Shown here in pieces: positions 56,029 through 64,000 of a stretch of DNA of 64,000 bases. How positions within the stretch are numbered: position 1 is the stretch's first letter; every line of letters starts with the position of its first letter. A model generated the notes under the pieces. That model had not been told where the DNA came from, did not search any database, and saw nothing but the letters and a program-made list of their open reading frames with translations. The stretch comes from Agrobacterium cavarae (GTDB lineage: Bacteria; Pseudomonadota; Alphaproteobacteria; Rhizobiales; Rhizobiaceae): the NCBI RefSeq assembly GCF_004310285.1, contig NZ_SISF01000023.1:420481-484480 (forward strand). The letters run 5' to 3'. Made by a program: the position numbers and the translations under genes.

Positions 56029-56877
56029 ATGGCCCACCGCATTGCCACCCTTGGCGACATCACCTCCCAATTCGATGTCATCCTCTCCGATGTGTGGGGC
56101 GTGCTGCACAATGGCGTGACCGCTTTTCCCGCGGCCGGTGTCGCATTGGCCGAAGCGCGCAAGAACGGCAAGACTGTCGTCCTCATCACCAATTCCCCGC
56201 GTCCAGCCATCGGCGTCATTCCGCAGTTGCGTGCGCTTGGCGTGCCCGATGAGGCCTATGACCGCATCGTCACCTCGGGCGACGTGACCCGCGAGTTGAT
56301 TGCCGAGGGACCGAAGAAGGTCTTCCTGCTGGGTCCCGAGCGCGATATGCCGCTGTTCGATGGTCTCGACGTTACGGTGGTGGGTGAGAGCGAGGCGGAA
56401 GCCGTTGTCTGCACTGGTTTCTTCGACGACGAAACCGAAACGCCTGAAGATTACACCGAGATGCTAAAGGGTTTCGTCGCCCGCTCCGCGCCGATGATCT
56501 GCGCCAACCCTGATCTGGTGGTCGAGCGTGGCGAGCGCATCATCCCCTGCGCAGGCGCCATGGCGGCCTACTTCGAACAGCTGGGCGGCGAAGTGCGTAT
56601 TGCCGGCAAGCCGCATGCGCCGATCTACGAGGCGTGCTTTGCCGCGGCAAAGGAAGTGCGCGGCGCGTTCAGCAAGGACCGCGTTCTGGCAATCGGCGAC
56701 GGCATGCCGACCGATGTCAAGGGCGCCATCTCCGCCGGTCTCGATCTCCTCTACATCAGCGGCGGCATTCATGCGGCGGAATACACGTTGAATGGTGAGA
56801 TCGATGAGGCGCTGCTCAACAGCTACCTGAAAAGCCAGAATGCGGCGCCCGGCTGGTGGATGCCGCGTCTGGCCTAA
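56029..56877 (+). CDS. HAD-superfamily IIA phosphatase (hyp4 group)
   Basis: 282 residues from ATG 56029 (ggaag upstream); longer N-terminal versions of the frame to 55879 are not supported. HAD motif I is VILSDVWGVLHNG (Asp21), typical of the TIGR01459-type subgroup; motif II VVLITNSPRP, motif III near GKPHAPIYEACF, motif IV LAIGDGMPTDVKGA. Likely a small-molecule phosphatase of unknown substrate. It is 62 bases upstream of the RIME-like element's right half and 113 bases before ribF, with which it is often paired in alphaproteobacteria. Its TAA stop is built from the repeat's first bases. Confidence 0.88.
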   Translation: MAHRIATLGDITSQFDVILSDVWGVLHNGVTAFPAAGVALAEARKNGKTVVLITNSPRPAIGVIPQLRALGVPDEAYDRIVTSGDVTRELIAEGPKKVFLLGPERDMPLFDGLDVTVVGESEAEAVVCTGFFDDETETPEDYTEMLKGFVARSAPMICANPDLVVERGERIIPCAGAMAAYFEQLGGEVRIAGKPHAPIYEACFAAAKEVRGAFSKDRVLAIGDGMPTDVKGAISAGLDLLYISGGIHAAEYTLNGEIDEALLNSYLKSQNAAPGWWMPRLA

Positions 56878-56980
56878 AGCGAGTCGCGATCTTTCAGATT
56901 CGCGCCTTACGCTTTAGGTCCTTGTTTGTCGCATGTCGTTATCGCAAAACCGGTGGCCACTTTTGCGCGACACGCTTTAG
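56874..56980 (+). repeat. RIME-like rhizobial mosaic element
   Basis: 107 bases with two palindromes. The first is bounded by ctaaagcg (56874-56881) and cgctttag (56910-56917) with an inner imperfect hairpin around cgcgat and attcgcg. The second has tgtcgc (56927-56932) with gcgaca (56967-56972) and cgcaaaa with ttttgcg, followed by another cgctttag (56973-56980). Size and two-palindrome layout fit the rhizobial RIME1 elements. The stop codon of the preceding HAD gene (56875-56877) lies in its first arm. Confidence 0.8.
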
Positions 56981-56990
56981 AAAGTTTCCG

Positions 56991-57971
56991 ATGACCGTGT
57001 TCCATCGCAATGAGAAGAAAGAGCCGCTTCCGGACGCATTGAAGGGTGGCGTTGTCGCGATCGGTAATTTCGATGGTGTCCATCGCGGCCATCGCGCCGT
57101 GCTGGATCAGGCGCTGGAGCTTGCAAGATCGCGCGGCGTTGCGGCCCTTGTCCTGACATTCGAGCCGCATCCCCGCACTGTTTTCCGGCCGGAAACGCCG
57201 GTCTTTCGTTTGACGCCGGCGCCGCTGAAAGCGCGCCTTCTGGAGGCTGAGGGCTTTCAATCCGTCATCGAATATCCCTTCGACAAGACATTTTCGCAGC
57301 GTTCGGCGGAAGATTTCGTCAAATCCATTCTGGTCGACTGGCTGGGTGCTGGTGGCGTCGTCACCGGTGTCGATTTCCATTTCGGCAAAGGCCGCGAGGG
57401 CGGTCCGGCCTTTCTGATGCAGGCAGGTAAGCGCCATGGCTTCGATGTGACGCTGGTAGATTCGTTTCGTGATGAGGGTTCGGACGTGATTTCATCAAGC
57501 CGTATTCGGGACTGTCTGGCCAAGGGTGATGTGGTTGGTGCCGCTGGTCTGCTTGGCTATCGCTTCACGGTGGAAGCAGAAATTATTCGCGGACAGCAGC
57601 TTGGCCGCACACTCGGTTACCCGACAGCCAATATGGCGCTGCCACCCGAAACGGAGTTGAAGCCTGGAATCTATGCGGTGCGTTTCAGACAGGCCAACGG
57701 AACGCTGCATGACGGTGTTGCAAGCTTCGGCTATCGCCCGACGGTCACGGAGAATGGCGCAGCCCTTCTTGAAACCTTCGTCTTCGATTTCAGCGGCGAT
57801 CTTTACGGCCAGATTTGCTCGGTTTCATTCTTCGGCCACCTGCGCGATGAGCTGAAATTTGATGGGCTGGAGCCACTTGTCGTTCAGATGAAGAGGGACG
57901 AGGAGGAGGCAAGAGCGCTTCTTTCAGGCGTCACGCCGCTCAGCGACGTCGATGCCAAGATCGCTTTTTGA
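56991..57971 (+). CDS. ribF: Bifunctional riboflavin kinase/FAD synthetase
   Basis: 326 residues. The N-terminal FMN adenylyltransferase half has AIGNFDGVHRGHRAVL and the loop ISSSRIRDCL; the C-terminal riboflavin kinase half has GRTLGYPTANMAL and TFVFDFSGDLYG. It makes FMN from riboflavin, then FAD. The ATG at 56991 follows tttccg closely and starts 10 bases after the RIME-like element; an upstream reading through the repeat to 56856 would be an artefact. ileS follows 272 bases later, as is usual in this order. Confidence 0.95.
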   Translation: MTVFHRNEKKEPLPDALKGGVVAIGNFDGVHRGHRAVLDQALELARSRGVAALVLTFEPHPRTVFRPETPVFRLTPAPLKARLLEAEGFQSVIEYPFDKTFSQRSAEDFVKSILVDWLGAGGVVTGVDFHFGKGREGGPAFLMQAGKRHGFDVTLVDSFRDEGSDVISSSRIRDCLAKGDVVGAAGLLGYRFTVEAEIIRGQQLGRTLGYPTANMALPPETELKPGIYAVRFRQANGTLHDGVASFGYRPTVTENGAALLETFVFDFSGDLYGQICSVSFFGHLRDELKFDGLEPLVVQMKRDEEEARALLSGVTPLSDVDAKIAF

Positions 57972-58080
57972 CGAAGCGGATCGCTCCCCGTGATCAATTC
58001 CCTTTTCAAACAGGCTGAAACGTCCTAAACAACCGGCCATGAACCAATATCGGTCGACGTTCATATCCCGAATTATTGGC

Positions 58081-58118
58081 CCGGCCTTCCGCCCGCTCTG
58101 AGAGCCGGAAGGTCCGGG
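58081..58118 (+). terminator. Hairpin between ribF and ileS
   Basis: Arms ccttccg (58085-58091) and cggaagg (58106-58112) with extended GC pairing (ccgg ... ccgg) and then GATTTTGG. It may terminate ribF or fold in the ileS leader; no T-box-like sequence is seen. Confidence 0.45.
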
Positions 58119-58243
58119 ATTTTGGCGCTTGTTTCAAGCATGTCGTCCGGACATGCGTCAGACGATCCAGGCGCCTTCGCTAAGCCCTCTTTTTTTGATG
58201 AGACGGCGCGAGCCTCATTCGGCGCCGCGATAATGGTACGATC

Positions 58244-61147
58244 ATGAACGACACCGCAGAAAAAATCGATTACTCCGCAACGCTTTACCTGCCGCAGACG
58301 GACTTCCCGATGCGCGCCGGTCTGCCGCAAAAAGAGCCGGAGCTGGTCAAGCGCTGGCAGCAGATGGACCTCTACAAGAAGCTGCGCGCCTCTGCCGCTG
58401 GCCGCGAGAAGTTCGTGCTGCATGATGGCCCTCCTTACGCAAACGGCAACATCCACATCGGCCACGCGCTGAACAAGATCCTGAAGGACGTCATCACCCG
58501 TTCCTTCCAGATGCGTGGTTACGACTCTAACTACGTCCCCGGTTGGGATTGCCACGGCCTGCCGATCGAATGGAAGATCGAGGAAGCCTACCGCGCCAAG
58601 GGCAAGAACAAGGACGAAGTTCCGATCAACGAATTCCGCAAGGAATGCCGTGACTTTGCCGCTGGCTGGATCAAGGTTCAGTCGGAAGAGTTCAAGCGTC
58701 TCGGTATCGAAGGCGATTTCGACAATCCCTATACGACGATGAACTTCCACGCCGAAGCGCGCATCGCCGGCGAGCTATTGAAGATCGCCAAGAGCGGCCA
58801 GCTCTATCGCGGGTCCAAGCCTGTCATGTGGTCGGTCGTCGAGCGCACGGCGCTGGCGGAAGCGGAAGTCGAGTATCACGATGTCGAAAGCGACACGATC
58901 TGGGTGAAATTCCCGGTCGTCGAGGGTTCGGCCGAGCTTGAAGGCGCCTCGATCGTCATCTGGACCACGACGCCATGGACGATCCCTGGCAACCGTGCGA
59001 TCTCCTTCTCGTCGCGCATCCAGTATGGCCTTTACGAAGTCACGGCTGCTGCTAATGATTTTGGTCCGCAGCCTGGCGAGAAGCTCGTCTTTGCCGACAA
59101 GCTGGCAGCCGAATGCTTTGCCAAGGCGAAGCTGGAATTCAAGCGCGTCCGGGACGTTTCTTCCGACGAGCTGGGCAATCTCGTCAGCGCCCATCCGCTT
59201 GCTGGTCTCGGCTACGATTTCAAGGTGCCGTTGCTCGATGGCGATCACGTTACTGACGATGCCGGTACGGGCTTCGTGCACACCGCTCCCGGTCACGGTC
59301 GCGAAGACTTTGACGCCTGGATGGCGCAGGCGCGCCAGCTGGAGGCGCTCGGCATCTCGGCAAAGATCCCCTTCACCGTCGGTGATGATGGCTTCTACAC
59401 GGAAGATGCCCCCGGCTTCGGCCCCTCGGCAGAGGGTGGCGCTGCCCGGGTGATGGACGATAACGGCAAGAAGGGCGATGCCAATGAGCGCGTCATCAAG
59501 GCGTTGATCGCGGCCAACAACCTGTTTGCCCGTGGACGCCTGAAGCACAGCTATCCGCATAGCTGGCGCTCCAAGAAGCCCGTCATCTTCCGCAACACGC
59601 CGCAATGGTTCGTCTATATGGACAAGGAATTGGGCGATGGCACCACGCTGCGCTCGAGAGCCCTGTCTGCAATCGACGACACGCGCTTTGTTCCAGCCGG
59701 TGGCCAGAACCGCCTGCGCGCCATGATCGAAAACCGCCCGGACTGGGTCCTCTCGCGTCAGCGCGCCTGGGGCGTTCCGATCGCCGTCTTTGCCGATGAC
59801 AAGGGCGAGGTGCTTTTGGACGAAGCCGTCAACGCCCGCATCCTTGATGCTTTCGAAGCCGAAGGTGCCGATGCCTGGTTCGCCGAAGGCGCCAAGGAGC
59901 GGTTCCTGGGCAACGACCATGATCACGCCAAGTGGCACCAGGTCATGGACATTCTCGATGTCTGGTTCGACTCGGGCTCCACCCATACCTTCACGCTGGA
60001 AGACCGCCCGGACCTGAAATGGCCGGCGGACGTCTATCTCGAAGGTTCAGACCAGCATCGCGGCTGGTTCCATTCGTCGCTGCTGGAAAGCTGCGCGACG
60101 CGTGGCCGTGCCCCTTACAACGCCGTCGTCACCCATGGCTTCACCATGGATGAGAAGGGCGAGAAGATGTCGAAGTCCAAGGGCAACGTCGTGGCACCCC
60201 AGGATGTGATGAAGGATGCAGGCGCGGATATCTTGCGCCTGTGGGTCATGACCACCGATTACTGGGACGATCAGCGTCTCGGCAAGGCGATCATTCAGAC
60301 CAATGTCGATGCTTATCGCAAACTGCGCAACACCATCCGCTGGATGCTTGGCACGCTCGCCCACGACAAGGGCGAGGAGATCGCCTATGCCGATCTGCCG
60401 GAACTGGAAAAGCTCGTTCTGCACCGCTTGAGCGAACTCGATAAGGTGGTACGCGAAGGCTATGATAGTTTCGAGTTCAAGAAGATCGCCCGCGCGCTGG
60501 TGGATTTCTCCAACGTCGAGCTCTCGGCCTTCTACTTCGATATCCGCAAGGATGCGCTCTACTGCGATGCACCGTCTTCATTAAAGCGCCGCTCCGCGCT
60601 TTACGTGATCGCCAAGCTTTTCGATTGCCTCGTGACATGGCTGGCACCGATGCTGCCATTTACAACGGAGGAAGCCTGGCTTTCGCGCCATCCGGGTGCC
60701 GAGTCTGTTCATCTTGAACAGTTCCCGACCATCCCGGCCGAATGGCACAGCCCGGCAGTCGATACCAAGTGGGAGAAAATCCGCAAGGTTCGCACGGTGG
60801 TCACCGGCGCGCTGGAAGTTGAGCGACGGGAAAAGCGCATTGGCTCCTCGCTGGAAGCGGCACCGGTGGTCCATGTTGCCGATCCGGAGCTGATGGCGGC
60901 ACTTGAAGGCCAGGACTTCGCAGAAATCTGCATCACCTCGGCAATCTCCGTGGTTGCGGGCGAAGGTCCGGCGGATGCATTCCGTCTCGGCGAGGTGCAG
61001 AAGGTCGCGGTCGAGCAGAAGCTGGCGGAAGGGCAGAAATGCGCTCGCTCCTGGCGGATCACGACCGATGTTGGTTCCGACCCGCAATACCCGGACGTTT
61101 CGGCCCGGGACGCGGCAGCGCTGCGCGAACTGGGCGTCGGCGTCTGA
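58244..61147 (+). CDS. ileS: Isoleucyl-tRNA synthetase
   Basis: 967 residues, class I. HIGH motif as [21 protein letters not shown] as EKMSKSKGN, with editing CP1 insert ([28 protein letters not shown]), and a C-terminal domain ending with the anticodon-binding region. Attaches isoleucine to tRNA-Ile and proofreads valine. The C-terminal zinc ligand set of some IleRS is not obvious. Start ATG 58244 has a weak ribosome site; the leader of 272 bases contains a GC-rich hairpin. Confidence 0.96.
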   Translation: MNDTAEKIDYSATLYLPQTDFPMRAGLPQKEPELVKRWQQMDLYKKLRASAAGREKFVLHDGPPYANGNIHIGHALNKILKDVITRSFQMRGYDSNYVPGWDCHGLPIEWKIEEAYRAKGKNKDEVPINEFRKECRDFAAGWIKVQSEEFKRLGIEGDFDNPYTTMNFHAEARIAGELLKIAKSGQLYRGSKPVMWSVVERTALAEAEVEYHDVESDTIWVKFPVVEGSAELEGASIVIWTTTPWTIPGNRAISFSSRIQYGLYEVTAAANDFGPQPGEKLVFADKLAAECFAKAKLEFKRVRDVSSDELGNLVSAHPLAGLGYDFKVPLLDGDHVTDDAGTGFVHTAPGHGREDFDAWMAQARQLEALGISAKIPFTVGDDGFYTEDAPGFGPSAEGGAARVMDDNGKKGDANERVIKALIAANNLFARGRLKHSYPHSWRSKKPVIFRNTPQWFVYMDKELGDGTTLRSRALSAIDDTRFVPAGGQNRLRAMIENRPDWVLSRQRAWGVPIAVFADDKGEVLLDEAVNARILDAFEAEGADAWFAEGAKERFLGNDHDHAKWHQVMDILDVWFDSGSTHTFTLEDRPDLKWPADVYLEGSDQHRGWFHSSLLESCATRGRAPYNAVVTHGFTMDEKGEKMSKSKGNVVAPQDVMKDAGADILRLWVMTTDYWDDQRLGKAIIQTNVDAYRKLRNTIRWMLGTLAHDKGEEIAYADLPELEKLVLHRLSELDKVVREGYDSFEFKKIARALVDFSNVELSAFYFDIRKDALYCDAPSSLKRRSALYVIAKLFDCLVTWLAPMLPFTTEEAWLSRHPGAESVHLEQFPTIPAEWHSPAVDTKWEKIRKVRTVVTGALEVERREKRIGSSLEAAPVVHVADPELMAALEGQDFAEICITSAISVVAGEGPADAFRLGEVQKVAVEQKLAEGQKCARSWRITTDVGSDPQYPDVSARDAAALRELGVGV

Positions 61148-61382
61148 GACCTCGTTTGCTCAAGAAAATTGCCGGGTGAATTGCGCTTTTGCCCTTCATC
61201 CGGTAAACCTGCCTGAAAATGGTCGGAATTACGCATCAAGGGGTGCATCCGGTCGTCGGGACAGCCGCGCGCGCATAAGAAGATCAGGGTGATTTTCGTG
61301 AGGCATATCGCGTGGTTTTAATATGTAGAGCGTCTGTTTTGCGTCATTCGTGCCGCGCGGCGTTCTTGGGCGGAAGGGTTTC

Positions 61383-62015
61383 ATGAGCATGACGCAGAGT
61401 TTTCGCATGTATCGCACCGTGGCAGGCATTTCCTTTGCCTGCCTGGCGCTGAGCGCGTGCACCAGCCCGACCTATGGTACGGGCAAGTCTGCAAGCGAAC
61501 AGCTCCTGGACGATCTTGGTAACGCCACCTCGATCACCGGTGATCAGACAAAGCGTAATGTGAAGTACAATCCGCGCCCCGGTCTTGTCGTTCCGGCCCA
61601 GGCCCGTGCCGAGCAATTGGCCCAGCCTCAACAGAGCCTTGCCAACCGCGAGACTAATCCGCAGTGGCCGGAAACCCCGGAAGAGGCACGTGAGCGTCTT
61701 CGTGCGGAAGCCGAGGCCAACAAGGACAACCCAAACTATCGTTCGCCGCTCTTGGCAGGCAATGGCACCAACGGCCAGATGACGGAAACCCAGAAGTGGG
61801 AAGCATTCCGCAAGGCCAAGGCGGACGCGCAGGGTGGTACGGTGGTCAACACCAACACGCGCAAATATCTGACCGATCCTCCGGTCGAGTACCGCAATGT
61901 TTCCCAGGATCAACTGGCCGATCTCGGCGAGCCTGAACTGAAGAAGGAAAAAGAGCGCAAGAAGAACGCTGCTCTGGCCGGAACCGGCAAAAGCTGGTGG
62001 AACCCCTTCCAGTAA
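61383..62015 (+). CDS. Putative lipoprotein of unknown function
   Basis: 210 residues from ATG 61383 (GGAAGGG upstream). Type II signal with lipobox LALSAC, mature Cys followed by TSPTYG. The rest is polar and low-complexity (many Asn, Gln, Lys, Glu: PEEARERLRAEAEANKDN, KKEKERKKNAALAGTG), ending SWWNPFQ. Likely an outer-membrane or periplasmic lipoprotein. Rhizobial genomes have conserved proteins of this type, with no known role. An intrinsic terminator follows 21 bases after the stop. Confidence 0.82.
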   Translation: MSMTQSFRMYRTVAGISFACLALSACTSPTYGTGKSASEQLLDDLGNATSITGDQTKRNVKYNPRPGLVVPAQARAEQLAQPQQSLANRETNPQWPETPEEARERLRAEAEANKDNPNYRSPLLAGNGTNGQMTETQKWEAFRKAKADAQGGTVVNTNTRKYLTDPPVEYRNVSQDQLADLGEPELKKEKERKKNAALAGTGKSWWNPFQ

Positions 62016-62036
62016 TCCTCCCAAGGTTCATCTTAC

Positions 62037-62066
62037 AAACGCGACGCCTCTGACGTCGCGTTTTTG
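62037..62066 (+). terminator. Intrinsic terminator after the lipoprotein gene
   Basis: Perfect 10-bp arms aaacgcgacg (62037-62046) and cgtcgcgttt (62054-62063) with a 7-base loop, then TTGTTTT. About 30 bases before the GNAT gene. Confidence 0.85.
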
Positions 62067-62096
62067 TTTTCGGTATCTTTCTCTACGGAGTTTGTC

Positions 62097-62579
62097 GTGA
62101 CGCTGCTGATCCGGGACGCGGTTGCCGCCGATGCGCCCACCATTTTGCGCTTCATTCGTGAGTTGGCCATCTACGAGAACGCCGAGCACGAGGTGAAGGC
62201 TACTGTCGAAAGCATCAGGGCCTCCATTTTCGGTGAGGGATCCGTCACCTCTGCGCTGATCTGCGAACGCGAGGGCCAGCCGATCGGCTTTGCCGTCTGG
62301 TTCCTCAGCTATTCCACCTGGCTTTCAAGGAATGGACTTTATCTGGAAGACCTCTATGTCACGCCCGATGCGCGTGGCTCCGGCGCTGGGAAGGCAATGT
62401 TGAAGCGTTTGGCTGCCATTGCAGTGGAAAAAGGCTGTGGTCGCTTCGAGTGGAGCGTTCTGGATTGGAACGAGCCGGCCATCCGCGTCTATCAGGCCAT
62501 TGGCGCCGAAGCGCAGGACGAATGGGTGCGGTACCGTCTTTCCGGTGACGCGCTCAAGGCTTTTGCCTCAGGCGATTGA
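62097..62579 (+). CDS. GNAT acetyltransferase (diamine/SSAT-like)
   Basis: 160 residues from GTG 62097, with CGGAG at 62086-62090; in-frame upstream residues run through the terminator at 62037 and are not real. The SSAT-like pattern: LIRDAVAADAPTILRFIREL, IGFAVWFLSYSTWLSRNG, YLEDLYVTPDARGSGAGKAM (acetyl-CoA loop), EWSVLDWNEPAIRVYQAIGA. Resembles spermidine/diamine N-acetyltransferases, so could acetylate polyamines; the pot transporter elsewhere in the window does not link directly. Convergent with tadA, 14 bases apart. Confidence 0.88.
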   Translation: MTLLIRDAVAADAPTILRFIRELAIYENAEHEVKATVESIRASIFGEGSVTSALICEREGQPIGFAVWFLSYSTWLSRNGLYLEDLYVTPDARGSGAGKAMLKRLAAIAVEKGCGRFEWSVLDWNEPAIRVYQAIGAEAQDEWVRYRLSGDALKAFASGD

Positions 62580-62593
62580 TGTGTTCAGCGCCT

Positions 62594-63046
62594 TCAGTCG
62601 CGCTTGTTTTGAAAGAAGGCACGCAGGATTTCGGCGCTCTCCACCTCGGCAAAGCCGGAATAGACCTCCGGTGCGTGATGGCAGGTCGGCTGGTTGTAGA
62701 AGCGAACGCCGCTTTCCACGCCGCCGCCCTTTGGGTCGTTCGCGCCGTAATAGAGACGGCGGATGCGGGCAAACGAGATTGCCGCTGCGCACATAGTGCA
62801 GGGCTCCAGCGTGACGTAAAGATCGGCACCGGGCAGCCGCTCCTGGCCAAGTTCTTCGCAGGCCATGCGCATCACGGCGATTTCGGCATGGGCGGTAACG
62901 TCGTTCAATTCACGCGTGCGGTTGCCGGAACGTGCGAGCACGCGGCCTTCATAAACGAGGACGGCGCCGATCGGCACTTCGCCACGCGCACCCGCTGCCT
63001 GCGCTTCTTCCAGCGCAATGTCCATGAAATGCGTCGTTTCCGCCAT
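62594..63046 (-). CDS. tadA: tRNA-specific adenosine deaminase (A34 to inosine)
   Basis: 150 residues. Zinc deaminase motifs HAE at His53-Glu55 (TAHAEIAVM) and PCTMC with Cys83 and Cys86 (LEPCTMCAAAI). Converts A34 to inosine in tRNA-Arg(ACG), essential for decoding CGC and CGA codons. The ATG at 63046 is divergent from rluB, 72 bases apart, an arrangement common in alphaproteobacteria. Full length. Confidence 0.95.
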   Translation of the reverse strand: MAETTHFMDIALEEAQAAGARGEVPIGAVLVYEGRVLARSGNRTRELNDVTAHAEIAVMRMACEELGQERLPGADLYVTLEPCTMCAAAISFARIRRLYYGANDPKGGGVESGVRFYNQPTCHHAPEVYSGFAEVESAEILRAFFQNKRD

Positions 63047-63118
63047 GCTTCTTGCAATTTCCTCTTAACCGTCGCCGCGTGACCTGATAGGACACGGCAA
63101 ACAACAGGCAAACAACAA

Positions 63119-64000
63119 ATGACATTTAAAGACAAGCCGAAGCGCGCCGGTGGCAAGACGTTCGACCGTGACAGGAGGCCGAAATCATCGGCAAAGCCGT
63201 CATCTGATGCGTCGGCGGGACGCGACAAGAAGACTTTTAAAGAGAAGCCGGAAGCAGCAGCCGTGGTAGAAACGGTCGCCTCCAAGCCGGAACGCATTTC
63301 CAAGATCATGGCGCGCGCAGGCGTGGCCTCGCGCCGCGATGTCGAGCGCATGATCATGGAAGGCCGCGTGTCTTTGAACGGCGTCAAGCTGGATAGCCCG
63401 GTCGTCAATGCGACGCTGGATGACAAGATCGAAGTCGATGGCGTTCCGATCCGTGGCGCTGAGCGCACGCGCCTATGGCTCTATCACAAGCCTGCTGGCC
63501 TCGTGACCACCAACTCCGATCCGGAAGGCCGTCCGACCGTATTCGACAACCTGCCAAAGGAACTGCCGCGCGTTCTCTCGATCGGTCGTCTGGACATCAA
63601 CACCGAAGGCCTGCTGCTGCTCACCAATGATGGCGGTCTGTCGCGTGTGCTTGAGCTGCCGACCACTGGCTGGCTGCGCCGCTACCGCGTGCGCGCCCAT
63701 GGTGAGGTCGATCAGGCAGCTCTCGACAAGTTGAAGGACGGCATCGCCGTGGACGGCGTTCTCTATGGCGCGATCGACGCGACGCTCGACCGCACGCAAG
63801 GTCACAATGTCTGGATCAGCATGGGCCTTCGTGAAGGCAAGAACCGCGAAATCAAGAACGTGCTCGGCGCCCTTGGTCTAGAGGTCAACCGCCTGATCCG
63901 CGTGTCCTACGGTCCGTTCCAGCTGGGCGATCTGCCGGAAGGTCATGTCATCGAGGTTCGCGGCCGCATGCTGCGTGACCAGCTTGGACCGCGCCTGATC
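63119..64000 (+). CDS. rluB: 23S rRNA pseudouridine synthase RluB (RsuA family), 3' end cut
   Basis: 294 codons open to the right edge. An N-terminal basic, low-complexity region (residues about 1-60, many Lys, Ser, Arg) precedes an S4 domain ([20 protein letters not shown]), then the pseudouridine synthase domain with catalytic Asp in [17 protein letters not shown] and [13 protein letters not shown]. RluB modifies U2605 of 23S rRNA (E. coli numbering). Start ATG 63119 has no strong ribosome site. The stop lies beyond the window. Its N-terminal tail recalls the basic tails of the Ppx and RlmE proteins here. Confidence 0.9.
   Translation, partial: MTFKDKPKRAGGKTFDRDRRPKSSAKPSSDASAGRDKKTFKEKPEAAAVVETVASKPERISKIMARAGVASRRDVERMIMEGRVSLNGVKLDSPVVNATLDDKIEVDGVPIRGAERTRLWLYHKPAGLVTTNSDPEGRPTVFDNLPKELPRVLSIGRLDINTEGLLLLTNDGGLSRVLELPTTGWLRRYRVRAHGEVDQAALDKLKDGIAVDGVLYGAIDATLDRTQGHNVWISMGLREGKNREIKNVLGALGLEVNRLIRVSYGPFQLGDLPEGHVIEVRGRMLRDQLGPRLI

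Noticed and set aside
56856..56990. N-terminal extension of RibF through the RIME-like element
   Set aside because: The extra frame is produced by the repeat and overlaps the end of the preceding gene; the correct start is at 56991.
58775..59986. 403-codon frame antisense to ileS
   Set aside because: Shadow of the synthetase coding sequence.

Overview
The window looks like ordinary chromosome from a rhizobial alphaproteobacterium, most probably Agrobacterium or a close relative. The evidence is: high-GC codon use; a mannosylfructose synthase/phosphatase pair (mfpsA-mfppB) of the kind known from A. tumefaciens; the order aceA - regulator - potFGHI - acetoacetyl-CoA synthetase - CbrA-like kinase, which I recall from Sinorhizobium meliloti; RIME-like and other rhizobial palindromic repeats; and a tRNA-His with the alphaproteobacterial loss of G-1. 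I see no phage, transposase, integrase, CRISPR array or rRNA operon. The edges cut two genes: a BaiN-type flavoprotein on the left and RluB on the right.

Layout. 1-12.6 kb: carbon and polyamine metabolism (isocitrate lyase with a divergent ScfR/RamB-like regulator, a putrescine-type ABC transporter, acetoacetyl-CoA synthetase, an orphan Fe3+-type ABC permease). 12.6-16.5 kb: a 1283-residue PAS/histidine kinase of the PdhS/DivJ/PleC group (CbrA/PdhS1-like), probably acting on DivK and the CtrA cell-cycle circuit. 16.8-19.4 kb: tRNA-His, a Ppx/GppA phosphatase with a long basic tail, and RlmE. 19.4-26.6 kb: MFS exporter, Tat-exported metallo-hydrolase, guaB, MAPEG, OxyR, and a LysR/DUF1127 pair. 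26.8-33.4 kb (minus strand): PiT phosphate carrier, RsmE, GshA, Nudix, mfpsA-mfppB. 33.6-46.2 kb: DUF3422, LysR-glcDEF, L,D-transpeptidase, Tag, YeiH/YeiE and small envelope or metal-related genes. 46.4-50.2 kb: hisS-VOC-hisZ-hisG. 50.2-64 kb: GFA and DoxX proteins, an AAC(6')-like acetyltransferase, groESL with CIRCE, chrA, a HAD phosphatase, ribF, ileS, a lipoprotein, GNAT, tadA and rluB.

How the parts fit. AceA, GlcDEF and acetoacetyl-CoA synthetase all feed or use the glyoxylate/acetyl-CoA pool. GuaB, HisZ/HisG, RibF and GshA are biosynthetic. RlmE, RsmE, TadA, RluB, HisRS, IleRS and tRNA-His serve translation. OxyR, GshA, GFA, DoxX and MAPEG suggest redox defence, and mannosylfructose is an osmolyte.

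I did not find a clearly new multi-gene defence or biosynthetic system. The most interesting signals are: the tRNA-His without G-1 in the same window as its matching atypical HisRS; at least three families of palindromic repeats, three copies of which supply the stop codon or C-terminus of a gene (glcF, Nudix, HAD phosphatase); a possible small RNA with its own terminator near 10.8 kb; a Ppx/GppA protein with a 176-residue Arg/Lys-rich extension next to an rRNA methyltransferase; and uncharacterised small genes. All calls come from reading the sequence only; no database search was run.
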